Positions 1 through 6,853 of a DNA stretch of 8,993 nucleotides are shown piece by piece. Position 1 is the first letter of the stretch; each line of letters starts with the position of its first letter. The DNA is from Sporichthyaceae bacterium (lineage in GTDB: Bacteria > Actinomycetota > Actinomycetes > JACCUZ01), in contig JACCUZ010000296.1 of assembly GCA_013698395.1 (NCBI GenBank), positions 1-8,993 of the forward strand. The letters are read 5' to 3'. The position numbers and the translations under genes are program-made. The notes beneath the pieces were generated by a model. That model had not been told where the DNA came from and ran no database searches. It worked only from the letters and a program-made list of their open reading frames with translations.

Positions 1-870
1 GTCGTGGAGACCGCGCCGCCGCTGCTGTCGATGGGCGCACGCTTCCTGCTTGCGGGCGCGCTGCTCGGCGCGTTCCTGCTGGTGCGTCGCGGCCGAGGTG
101 CGTTGCGGGTGCGGTGGCACGAGCTGCGCGGTGCCGCGATCGTGGGCCTGCTGCTGCTGCTCGGCGGCAACGGCGGCGTCGCGGTCGCCGAGCAGACGGT
201 GCCCTCGGGCATCACGGCACTGCTGATCGCGGCGACCCCGCTGTGGCTGGTCTGCCTGCGCACCGCCGCCGGCGACCGACCGAGGTTGCTGAGCCTGGTC
301 GGCACGATGGTCGGGTTCCTCGGCATCGCCGTGCTCGTCCGGCCGGGGGCCGGCCTCGGCCAGGACATCGAGACGTGGGGCCTGGTGACGCTGGTCGCCG
401 CGGCCTGGTTCTGGGCTCTCGGCGCGTTCCTCGCCTCCCGGGTGACCATGCCGCAGGACGCCTTCGTGACGACGGCCTGGGAGATGATGCTCGGCGGTCT
501 GGGTCTCGGACTGGCCGGTGTCGCCGCGGGGGAGCTCGACGGCTTCGCGCTGACCGACGTGGCCGGGGCGGCCTGGGCGTGGCTGGGCTACCTCGTCGTC
601 ATCGGTTCGCTCCTCGCCTTCTCGGCGTTCGTCTGGCTGCTCCAGCACGCGCCGATCTCACTGGTCGCCACCTACGCCTACGTCAACCCGGTCGTCGCCG
701 TCTTGCTGGGCGCGTTCGTCCTGGCCGAGCCGGTGACGTTCGTGGTGCTATTGGGTGGCGCCGTGGTGGTGCTGGGCGTGGGGCTGGTCATCAGCACCGA
801 GCGGCCGGGCCGGCAGTCGGGCCGGCAGCCTGAGCCGGTCGCCCCAGAGGTGGTAGACCTGCCCAGATGA
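1..870 (+). CDS. EamA-family (DMT) permease, 5' end outside window
   Basis: This is an inner-membrane carrier of the drug/metabolite transporter superfamily, probably an exporter; the substrate cannot be told from sequence. The frame is open to base 1, and the first visible residues already match the second membrane segment of EamA proteins, so the true start and first helix lie upstream. About nine hydrophobic segments are visible. Family hallmarks counted from the first in-frame GTG (base 4) are AEQTVPSGITALL near residues 62-73 at the end of the first EamA half, and YAYVNPVVAVLLG near 224-236 followed by AEP in the second half. The two-repeat EamA layout is therefore present. The C-terminal tail (about 265-288) is hydrophilic and cytoplasmic in the usual topology. 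The TGA stop overlaps the next gene's ATG in an ATGA, implying translational coupling with the phosphoesterase gene. Family call is firm; function is open. Confidence 0.9.
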   Translation, partial: VVETAPPLLSMGARFLLAGALLGAFLLVRRGRGALRVRWHELRGAAIVGLLLLLGGNGGVAVAEQTVPSGITALLIAATPLWLVCLRTAAGDRPRLLSLVGTMVGFLGIAVLVRPGAGLGQDIETWGLVTLVAAAWFWALGAFLASRVTMPQDAFVTTAWEMMLGGLGLGLAGVAAGELDGFALTDVAGAAWAWLGYLVVIGSLLAFSAFVWLLQHAPISLVATYAYVNPVVAVLLGAFVLAEPVTFVVLLGGAVVVLGVGLVISTERPGRQSGRQPEPVAPEVVDLPR

Positions 871-2540
871 CACGCCTGGTGCTCGGTCCGCTGCTCCGGC
901 ACGTGGGACACGCTGACGCCACCGTCTGGGTCGAGACAGACGGGCCGTGCACCGTCGAGGTGCTCGGCCACCGGGAGCACACCTGGCAGGTGGGCGGTCA
1001 TCACTACGCGCTGGTGTGCGTCGGGGGCCTGGAGAGCGGGAGCTCGACGACGTACGACGTGAAGCTCGACGGCCACGTCGTCTGGCCCGAGCCGGGGAGT
1101 CGGCGGCCCGCGCCGCTCATCCGCACCCTGGAGACCGGGCGGGCGCTGCGGATCGTGTTCGGCTCCTGTCGGTACGCGCGGCCGGACGCCGTCGCTGACG
1201 ACGACGGCTTCGATGCCGACGCGCTGGACACCTACGCGAAACGGATGGCGCTCCGGCCGGTCGAGCAGTGGCCGGACGCGCTCCTGCTGCTGGGGGATCA
1301 GGTCTACGCAGACGAGACCTCGGAGCGCACGCGGCAGCGGATCCGGGCCCGCCGTGACGTACGCGAGCCGCCGGGGGAGCAGGTGCGCGACTTCGAGGAG
1401 TACACGTGGCTCTACGAGGAGTCGTGGACCGACCCGGACGTGCGGTGGCTGCTCTCGACCGTGCCGTCGTCGATGATCTTCGACGACCACGACATCGCCG
1501 ACGACTGGAACACCTCAGCGGCCTGGCGGCGCGAGATGCAGGCGACCTCGTGGTGGGAGGAGCGGGTGATCGGCGGCCTGGCGTCGTACTGGGTCTACCA
1601 GCACCTGGGCAACCTGGCTCCGCAGGCGCTGGCCGGCGACGAGCTGTACCAGCGGGTGCGCACCGATGGCGGCGACTGCCTGCCCATGCTGCGCGAGTTC
1701 GCGGCCGCCGCCGACCTTGAGGCCGACGGGCAGAAGGGCGCGCAGTGGTCCTACCGGCGCGACCTGGGCGACGTGCGCCTGCTGGTCATCGACTCCCGGT
1801 GCGGGCGGATGCTCGAGAACGAGGACCGGTCGATGGTGTCGGAGGCGGAGTTCCGCTGGATCGAGGAGCAGGTCGCGGGCGACTACGACCACCTGCTCGT
1901 CGGGACCTCCCTGCCGTGGTTGCTCGCGCGCGCTCTGCACGACATCGAGTCGTGGAACGAGTCGGTCGCCGCGGGGGCCCGCGGGCCCAGGTCGGCGCGC
2001 TGGGCCGAGAAGCTGCGCCGCGCCGCCGACCTCGAGCACTGGGCCGCGTTCCGCACGTCCTTCGACCGGCTGGCCGAGCTGTTCGCCTGCGTCGGCCGCG
2101 GTGAGCACGAAGGGTCCGGTGGCAACCCACCGGCGACGGTGTGCGTGCTGTCCGGGGACGTCCACCACGCGTACGCGGCGCGCGCGGAGTACGACCCATC
2201 GGTGCGCTCCGCTGTCTGGCAGCTGACCTGCTCTCCGGTGCACAACGTGGTGCCGGCCGCGATGAAGGTCGCCTTCCGGGTCGCCTGGAGCCGGGCGGCC
2301 GAGCAGGTCACGCGGTTCCTGCTCGACCGGGTGGCCCGGGTCCCGCCCCAGCCGCTCACCTGGTCGAGGGAAGCGGGCCCGTACTACGGCAACGAGATCG
2401 CGACTCTCACCCTGGAGGGTCGGTCTGCGCGGCTGCTCCTCGAGCGGGCCACCACCAGCGCCGCGCCCGTTGCCCGCCTCGAGCCCGTGGCCGAGCTTCC
2501 GCTCACCGGAGCCGGTGGGCGCCACGGTGGTCCGCCCTAG
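867..2540 (+). CDS. PhoD-type metallophosphoesterase (alkaline phosphatase D family)
   Basis: A 557-residue protein of the PhoD-like branch of calcineurin-type metallophosphoesterases, predicted to hydrolyse phosphate mono- or diesters with a two-metal centre. Residues 1-90 form a beta-rich N-terminal domain. Metal-site motifs follow in family order: FGSCR (98-102), GDQVYAD (143-149), FDDHDIADDWN (205-215) and SGDVHHAY (429-436). The DSRCGR (309-314) and GTSLPW (346-351) segments also fit the family. The protein begins MTRLVLGPLLR with no twin-arginine or Sec signal, so unlike the secreted founding PhoD enzymes it is probably cytoplasmic. The ATG at 867 is chosen because the conserved N-terminal strand starts immediately; a GAGGTGG lies 13 bases upstream, a rather long spacing. 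It overlaps the EamA gene by four bases, and its stop shares CTAG with the convergent VOC gene. The physiological substrate is unknown. Confidence 0.9.
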   Translation: MTRLVLGPLLRHVGHADATVWVETDGPCTVEVLGHREHTWQVGGHHYALVCVGGLESGSSTTYDVKLDGHVVWPEPGSRRPAPLIRTLETGRALRIVFGSCRYARPDAVADDDGFDADALDTYAKRMALRPVEQWPDALLLLGDQVYADETSERTRQRIRARRDVREPPGEQVRDFEEYTWLYEESWTDPDVRWLLSTVPSSMIFDDHDIADDWNTSAAWRREMQATSWWEERVIGGLASYWVYQHLGNLAPQALAGDELYQRVRTDGGDCLPMLREFAAAADLEADGQKGAQWSYRRDLGDVRLLVIDSRCGRMLENEDRSMVSEAEFRWIEEQVAGDYDHLLVGTSLPWLLARALHDIESWNESVAAGARGPRSARWAEKLRRAADLEHWAAFRTSFDRLAELFACVGRGEHEGSGGNPPATVCVLSGDVHHAYAARAEYDPSVRSAVWQLTCSPVHNVVPAAMKVAFRVAWSRAAEQVTRFLLDRVARVPPQPLTWSREAGPYYGNEIATLTLEGRSARLLLERATTSAAPVARLEPVAELPLTGAGGRHGGPP

Positions 2541-3184
2541 TCGATCCGGACGCTGCCCCGAGCCGTGGAGAAGTGGACCGCGGTCAGCCCCGGGTCTTCG
2601 CCCTCCACCCAGTCGACCGGGAAGTCGATGCCTCCGACGGGCTGACCGAGCCAGTCCAGCACCTTGTCCCGGTCGCCGCAGATCTCCACCCGCTCGATGC
2701 CTGGGGCGCGGGCAGCCCCGCCGTTCGCTGCGTCGGCCGCCGGGTGCAGGGCAGGGTCGACCTGCCACTGGACGAAGAACGGCAGGGCGGGGTCGTCGAG
2801 CAGGTCGAGCAGGCCGATCTGACGCCAGGTCAGGTCGACGCCGTCGGGCCGCCGCCGGTGCCCCGCGACCGACGGCCGGTCGAGTCGTCGCTCGAAGGGC
2901 TCGATGTCGTCGACGGCCACCACCCAGGCGAGCCACCCGCCGCCGTTCTCGGTGCGCGCCCGGACGGCCTGGCGGAACGGTGCCCGGTCGGCGGCGGGGT
3001 GGTCCAGCGCGGCGACCACCTCCAGGTAGGTGCCGCCCGCCAGCGGCAGCACGAAGTTGCGGGTGCCGAACCGCGGATGCATGCCACCGTCCCGGAAACC
3101 GGCGCCCAACACGCCTCCCAGCCGCTGAGCGGTGGCTGCGAGCCCGTCGGGTCCGGCGGCGTACGAGAGGTGGTCGAGACGCAC
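2537..3184 (-). CDS. VOC / glyoxalase-like domain protein (Glyoxalase_3-like)
   Basis: A 215-residue protein with two vicinal-oxygen-chelate half-domains. The first opens LDHLSYA (3-9, His5 a possible metal ligand) and contains NFVLPLAGGTYLEVVAAL (43-60, Glu55 a possible ligand). The second covers about 120-215 and ends AVHFSTARGSVRI (202-214), the closing strand typical of Glyoxalase_3-like proteins. Family members include metal-dependent lyases, dioxygenases and resistance proteins, but no specific reaction can be assigned. The start is a GTG; GGTGAG lies about 12 bases upstream and no ATG fits before the conserved first strand. It follows the aminotransferase gene on the same strand after a 52-bp gap and may be the last gene of the dnaB-hisC unit. 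Its TAG stop lies inside the CTAG that also ends the facing phosphoesterase gene. Confidence 0.82.
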   Translation of the reverse strand: MRLDHLSYAAGPDGLAATAQRLGGVLGAGFRDGGMHPRFGTRNFVLPLAGGTYLEVVAALDHPAADRAPFRQAVRARTENGGGWLAWVVAVDDIEPFERRLDRPSVAGHRRRPDGVDLTWRQIGLLDLLDDPALPFFVQWQVDPALHPAADAANGGAARAPGIERVEICGDRDKVLDWLGQPVGGIDFPVDWVEGEDPGLTAVHFSTARGSVRID

Positions 3185-3211
3185 CTGTCGACTTTCTCAC
3201 CAGAGACGTAC

Positions 3212-3237
3212 GCCGCCGCACCCGGGGCAGCAGCGGC
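3212..3237 (-). terminator. Possible weak hairpin after hisC
   Basis: Read as minus-strand RNA, GCCGCUGC begins at the last base of the hisC stop codon and can pair with GCGGCGGC across a 10-nt loop. This gives eight pairs including one G-U. No U-run follows (the next bases are GTACGTCTCT), and the VOC gene starts only 28 bases further on. It may be an attenuating or mRNA-end structure, or a chance product of GC-rich sequence. Confidence 0.25.
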
Positions 3238-4331
3238 TACGACGCGACGAACCTCTTGGCGACGTCGAGGAACACGTCGTCGGCGATGCGCTCCCCGATC
3301 GTGATGCGGGCCCCCTCACCGGCGAAGGGCCGGACCATCACGCCGGCCTGCTCGCACGCTGCCGCGAACTCCTCGGTGCGCTCACCCAGCCGCAGCCACA
3401 CGAAGTTCGCCTGAGACGCCGGGACAGCGGTCCAGCCCTGCTCACGCAAGGCGGCTTGCACCCGGGAGCGCTCGGTGACCAGCGCCTCGACACGGTGCAA
3501 CAGCTCGGCCTCCGCCTCCAACGACGTCGTCGCGGCCACCTGCGCCAGGCCGCTGACCCCGAACGGCACGGCGGTCTTGCGCAGCGCCTCGGCGACTGGC
3601 TCGTGCGCGACTGCGAAGCCGACCCGCAGGCCGGCCAGGCCGTAGGCCTTGGAGAACGTGCGCAGTACGGCGACGTTGGGCCGGTCCCGGTAGACCTCGA
3701 GGGCGTCGGGCACGTCCGGGTCCCGGACGAACTCCCGGTAGGCCTCGTCGATCACGACGAGCACGTGGGGAGGGACCCGGTTCAGGAACCGGACCAGCTC
3801 CGCCCGGCGTACCGCCGTGCCTGTGGGGTTGTTCGGCGAGCACACGAGCACCAGCCGGGTGCGCTCGGTGACCGCTTCAGCCATCGCGTCGAGGTCGTGG
3901 CGCTCGTCCGCGGTCAGTGGCACGCGGACCGATGTCGCCCCGGAGATGCCGACGACGACCGGGTAGGCCTCGAACGACCGCCACGCGTAGACGACCTCGT
4001 CACCCTCGGCGGCGCAGGACTGCACCACCTGCTGCAGGACACCGACCGACCCGGTCCCGGTCGCGACAGAAGTGACCGGCACATCGAAGCGCTCGGCGAT
4101 CGCTGCGGTGAGCCCCGTGGCGAACATGTCCGGGTAGCGGTTGAAGGTCTCCGCTGCGTCGCGGACCTTGGCCAGGACCGACGGCAGCGGCGGGTAGGGG
4201 TTCTCGTTGGAGGACAGCTTGTACGTCCGCTCGCCGTCGCGGTCGGCGGCGGCCCGGCCCGGCTTGTACGCGGGGACACCCTCGAGCGCGGGCCGCAGCC
4301 GGGGGCCGGGGTGCTCGGGGGAGGTGCTCAT
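3237..4331 (-). CDS. hisC: Fold-type I PLP aminotransferase, histidinol-phosphate / phenylalanine aminotransferase (HisC2/Pat type)
   Basis: A cytoplasmic PLP-dependent aminotransferase of 364 residues, a normal length for the HisC family. Numbering from the ATG at 4331, the motifs are SSNENP (40-45), GTGSVGVLQQ (92-101, phosphate-binding region), the family segment GDEVVYAWRSFEAYP (110-124), CSPNNPTGT (164-172), DEAY (195-198), TFSKAYGLAGLR (225-236) with Lys228 the expected Schiff-base lysine, ANFVWLRLG (308-316) and RITIG (342-346). The WRSFEAYP stretch resembles the actinobacterial HisC2/Pat paralogue, recorded either as histidinol-phosphate or as aromatic (phenylalanine) aminotransferase. 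The choice between histidine and aromatic amino acid roles is open, and no his genes flank it. A GTG nine bases upstream (4340-4338) is in frame but sits inside the likely ribosome-binding site, so the ATG is preferred. It starts 30 bp after the dnaB stop, suggesting cotranscription. Confidence 0.9.
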   Translation of the reverse strand: MSTSPEHPGPRLRPALEGVPAYKPGRAAADRDGERTYKLSSNENPYPPLPSVLAKVRDAAETFNRYPDMFATGLTAAIAERFDVPVTSVATGTGSVGVLQQVVQSCAAEGDEVVYAWRSFEAYPVVVGISGATSVRVPLTADERHDLDAMAEAVTERTRLVLVCSPNNPTGTAVRRAELVRFLNRVPPHVLVVIDEAYREFVRDPDVPDALEVYRDRPNVAVLRTFSKAYGLAGLRVGFAVAHEPVAEALRKTAVPFGVSGLAQVAATTSLEAEAELLHRVEALVTERSRVQAALREQGWTAVPASQANFVWLRLGERTEEFAAACEQAGVMVRPFAGEGARITIGERIADDVFLDVAKRFVAS

Positions 4332-4337
4332 ACGGTG

Positions 4338-4343
4338 CACCCT
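4338..4343 (-). promoter_or_regulatory. Ribosome-binding site deciding the hisC start
   Basis: AGGGTG on the minus strand ends six bases before the ATG at 4331. It occupies the alternative GTG start at 4340-4338, which makes the downstream ATG the better choice and shortens the protein by three residues. Confidence 0.55.
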
Positions 4344-4361
4344 ACGGAGCCGGCGCCCTGG

Positions 4362-6623
4362 CTAGCTCGGGGCCATGTCGACGAACCGGGAGTAGTGGCC
4401 CTGGAACGCGACCGTGATGGTGGTCGTCGGGCCGTTGCGGTGCTTGGCCACGATGAAGTCGGCCTCACCGGCTCGCGGAGACTCCCGCTCGTAGAGCTCC
4501 TCCCGGTGCAGCAGGATCACCATGTCGCTGTCCTGCTCGATGGAACCGCTCTCCCGAAGGTCGGACATCAGCGGTTTCTTGTCGGTGCGCTGCTCCGGTC
4601 CACGGTTGAGCTGGGAGATCGCGATGACCGGCACCTCCAGCTCCTTGGCCAGCAGCTTGAGCGCACGGGAGAACTCCGACACCTCCTGCTGGCGGCTCTC
4701 CACCCGCTTGCCGCTCTGCATGAGCTGCAGGTAGTCGATGACGACGAGCTTGAGGTCGTGGCGCTGCTTGAGGCGTCGGCACTTGGCTCGGATCTCCATC
4801 ATCGACATGTTGGGCGAGTCGTCGATGAACAGCGGCGCGTTGGACACCTCGCCCATACGGCGGGCAAGGCGGGTCCAGTCGTCGTCGGTCAGCTTGCCGG
4901 TGCGCATGTGGTGCAGCGGCACCCGTGCCTCGGCGGAGAGCAGCCGCATGGTGATCTCGGTGCGGCTCATCTCGAGTGAGAACACGCACGTCGTCAGGTT
5001 GTGCTTGATCGCCGCCGACCGGGCGACGTCCAGCCCGAGGGTCGAGTTGTGGGTGGGGACCATCGTGAGGCCCGCGAGGTACAGGTGATCAGCGTTGTCG
5101 ACCTGCACGCACCGCACCGGGACACTCGGCACGCCCCGACAGTCAACGATGTGGCGCGAGCCCGTCGCGCTCAACCGGTCAGACCGGCCAGATCGGCCCT
5201 CCTTGTGCAGGAGCCGCTTGCGCTCGAGGCGGAACACGTCGTCGGCGGCGGCGAAGGTCAGCACGTGGTGGGTGGGCTGCGGTCCGCCCGGGAAGTCCGG
5301 CGCCGGTAGACCGCAGGTATACCCCAGGCCGACGACGAGGTCCCTGACGTCTTCGGCCAACCGCTCGGACGCGAGGCGCAGCTGCACCGAACCGTCGGCC
5401 GTGACGGCGCCCTCCGCGTCGAGCAGGCCGGCGAGCAGGTCGCGGCGCTGAGGCTCGGCGGCCCGGAGGTACTGGTCGGGGATGTGCGGGTCGCACCGGC
5501 CCTCCGCCTCGAGATACATGGCGATCTCGGGGTCGTCGCTGGGAACGAGCGCGCCGGCCTTGTCCGCCTGGCCCAGCCACACGCCCAGCGCATAGGGGCC
5601 GACCGGGAGGGTGCCTGCCGGTAGCTGCAGCGGCAGCGCGTTGGACACCGAGTGGCTGAGCCGGCGGTCGGGTGCGGTCCCGACCCGCAGCGTGGAGGCG
5701 ATCTCGCGGGTGGTCCTGACCGAGGCAACTCCTCCGGCATCGGTGAGCCACCCGTGCTCGGCGTCGGCCACGATCACCGTGCCGTCGGAGAACTCCACCT
5801 CGTAGCAGGGGCGCCCGGCCATCACTTCTGTGGCGGCCACCACCGTCGTCGGTCGGCCGTCGGCGCCCATGAGCTGGTCACCCGTCGCGACCTCACCCAT
5901 CGTGGTCCAGCCGGTCGGGGTCGGCAGCGGGGTGTCGAGAGCGAGCGCCTTGCCCACGGCCGGCCGGGCCGCGACGACGATCATCTGCCCGGGGTGGAGG
6001 CCGTTGGTCAGCTCGTCGAGATCGGTGAAACCGGTCGGGACCCCGACCATCTCCCCGCCGCGGGACCCGATCGCCTCGATCTCGTCGAGCGCACTCTCCA
6101 TGATCGCGGAGAGGGGGAGGTAGTCCTCGGACGTCCGGCGGTCGGTGACCGCGTAGACCTCGGCCTGCGCTGCGTCGACGATGTCGTCGGCGTCGCCGTC
6201 ACCAGCGAACCCCAACTGGACGATCTTGGTGCCGGCTTCGATGAGGCGGCGCAGGATCGCCGTCTCGCGCACGATCCGCGCGTAGTAACCGGCGTTTGCT
6301 GCGGTGGGCACGGACTGCAACAGCGTGTGGAGGTAGGGCGCACCGCCGACCCGCCCGAGCTCACCTCGCTTCTGTAGCTCGGCGGAGACCGTGACGGCGT
6401 CCGCCGGCTCGCCCCGGCCGTAGAGGTCGAGGATCGCCTCGTAGACCAGCTCGTGGGCCGGGCGGTAGAAGTCGTGGCCCCGGACGACCTCGACCACGTC
6501 GGCGATCGCGTCCTTGGACAGCAGCATGCCGCCGAGGACCGACTGCTCGGCCGCGAGGTCCTGCGGCGGCGTGCGCATCAGGTTGCTGACCGACCCGGTG
6601 CTCGGCAGCTCCACGATGCTCAT
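4362..6623 (-). CDS. dnaB: Replicative DNA helicase DnaB, interrupted by an in-frame class 3 intein
   Basis: The precursor has 753 residues. Removing a 301-residue intein (226-526) leaves a 452-residue helicase, normal for bacterial DnaB, the hexameric ring that unwinds DNA at the fork and recruits primase. The N-terminal domain begins TPPQDLAAEQSVLGGML (18-34). The RecA-like motor has Walker A split as RPAVGK(220-225)/ST(527-528), Walker B VVIDYLQL (627-634, Asp630), SQLNRGPEQR (670-679) and DLRESGSIEQDSD (688-700). Every extein motif looks intact. ATG 6623 is chosen because the frame upstream has no family-like sequence. The Shine-Dalgarno signal is poor (CAACTCACTC precedes the ATG), and a second in-frame ATG at residue 16 lies just before the conserved region, so the exact start is uncertain. 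It diverges from the MATE gene and is followed after 30 bp by hisC. ATP binding should require intein removal, because the insertion splits the P-loop between Lys and Ser. Confidence 0.96.
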   Translation of the reverse strand: MSIVELPSTGSVSNLMRTPPQDLAAEQSVLGGMLLSKDAIADVVEVVRGHDFYRPAHELVYEAILDLYGRGEPADAVTVSAELQKRGELGRVGGAPYLHTLLQSVPTAANAGYYARIVRETAILRRLIEAGTKIVQLGFAGDGDADDIVDAAQAEVYAVTDRRTSEDYLPLSAIMESALDEIEAIGSRGGEMVGVPTGFTDLDELTNGLHPGQMIVVAARPAVGKALALDTPLPTPTGWTTMGEVATGDQLMGADGRPTTVVAATEVMAGRPCYEVEFSDGTVIVADAEHGWLTDAGGVASVRTTREIASTLRVGTAPDRRLSHSVSNALPLQLPAGTLPVGPYALGVWLGQADKAGALVPSDDPEIAMYLEAEGRCDPHIPDQYLRAAEPQRRDLLAGLLDAEGAVTADGSVQLRLASERLAEDVRDLVVGLGYTCGLPAPDFPGGPQPTHHVLTFAAADDVFRLERKRLLHKEGRSGRSDRLSATGSRHIVDCRGVPSVPVRCVQVDNADHLYLAGLTMVPTHNSTLGLDVARSAAIKHNLTTCVFSLEMSRTEITMRLLSAEARVPLHHMRTGKLTDDDWTRLARRMGEVSNAPLFIDDSPNMSMMEIRAKCRRLKQRHDLKLVVIDYLQLMQSGKRVESRQQEVSEFSRALKLLAKELEVPVIAISQLNRGPEQRTDKKPLMSDLRESGSIEQDSDMVILLHREELYERESPRAGEADFIVAKHRNGPTTTITVAFQGHYSRFVDMAPS
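5046..5948 (-). other. DnaB intein, class 3 (WCT), 301 residues, with degenerate LAGLIDADG endonuclease
   Basis: This protein-splicing element lies between Lys225 and Ser527 of DnaB. It begins ALALDTPLPTPTGW: the D-T and following strand match intein block A, but position 1 is Ala, not Cys or Ser. Intein-numbered landmarks are block B ADAEHGW with His65 and Trp67, block F VRCVQVDNADHLYL with Cys280, and block G PTHN with Thr299, His300 and terminal Asn301, then +1 Ser. Trp(B:12), Cys(F:4) and Thr(G:5) are the class 3 signature. In that class the block F Cys attacks the N-terminal junction before transfer to +1 and Asn cyclisation. The middle (about 115-250) is a LAGLIDADG domain: YALGVWLGQAD (block C), DPHIPDQYLRA (block D) and LLAGLLDAEG (block E). 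The block C acidic residue is replaced by Gln127 and the block D Lys by Pro, so endonuclease activity is probably lost. Splicing residues all look intact. Confidence 0.93.
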
Positions 6624-6853
6624 GAGTGAGTTGTACCGGCCACCGTGGACATGACACGACTCCTGCGGGTCGGAAGAACCGGTTGGCTGTGGACCGGCTG
6701 TGGACCGGCGGCAGCGGTTGCGCGCGGCACGTGTGCACGGGTTGGGGACGGGCCTGTTGACCGCAGTTCGGGCGGCGGTCCGGCGCGCCGGGTGGCCTGC
6801 CATGTCCCCCGTCCACCGGCTGTGGAGGCAAGAAACTTCGGCCGGTGTCTACG
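6624..6853. promoter_or_regulatory. Divergent dnaB / MATE intergenic region with repeated GTGGAC motifs
   Basis: About 230 bp separate the two divergent starts and should hold both promoters. GTGGAC occurs at 6645-6650, 6689-6694 and 6700-6705, and its complement GTCCAC at 6811-6816. A TCCAC/GTGGA inverted pair lies at 6812-6826. Extended to nine bases, the first three sites match the actinobacterial DnaA-box form TTGTCCACA at 7 of 9 positions. For the MATE gene, TACGAT (6848-6853) fits an actinobacterial -10 element (TAnnnT), but no convincing -35 precedes it. I found no TAnnnT on the minus strand for dnaB. Regulation by DnaA is only a hypothesis. Confidence 0.4.
6685..6706. repeat. Two perfect tandem copies of an 11-bp unit upstream of dnaB
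   Basis: GGCTGTGGACC occurs twice back to back (6685-6695 and 6696-6706). A partial third copy, GGCTGTGGA, lies at 6818-6826. The period of 11 bp is about one helical turn, so a protein binding both copies would sit on the same DNA face. Confidence 0.75.

Noticed and set aside
1515..3221. 568-codon open frame on the minus strand opposite the PhoD-type gene and overlapping the VOC gene
   Set aside because: It is antisense to clear PhoD motifs and in the wrong frame for the VOC protein. Its composition is Arg/Pro/Ala-rich and shows no family signature.
3185..3236. Separate promoter for the VOC gene in the gap after hisC
   Set aside because: No recognisable -35/-10 pair is visible in 52 bp, only a weak hairpin and a possible ribosome-binding site.
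3132..4979. 615-codon open frame on the plus strand opposite hisC and dnaB
   Set aside because: It is fully antisense to two genes with intact family motifs. Its translation is rich in Arg, Gly, His, Gln and Leu with no recognisable domain, as expected for the shadow frame of high-GC coding sequence.
5046..5948. Lineage-specific extra domain or pseudogene insertion in DnaB instead of an intein
   Set aside because: The insertion keeps frame and has intein blocks A, B, F and G in order with His-Asn/Ser at the junction. Removing it restores a continuous Walker A motif.
6757..6762. TTGACC as a -35 element for the MATE gene
   Set aside because: No TAnnnT-like -10 lies 16-19 bases downstream; the sequence there is GC-rich (GGTCCGGCG).
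6624..6803. 60-residue N-terminal extension of DnaB up to 6803
   Set aside because: The added residues are Arg/Pro-rich with no resemblance to DnaB. They would cover the GTGGAC repeats and the divergent promoter region; the ATG at 6623 gives a family-typical extein length.
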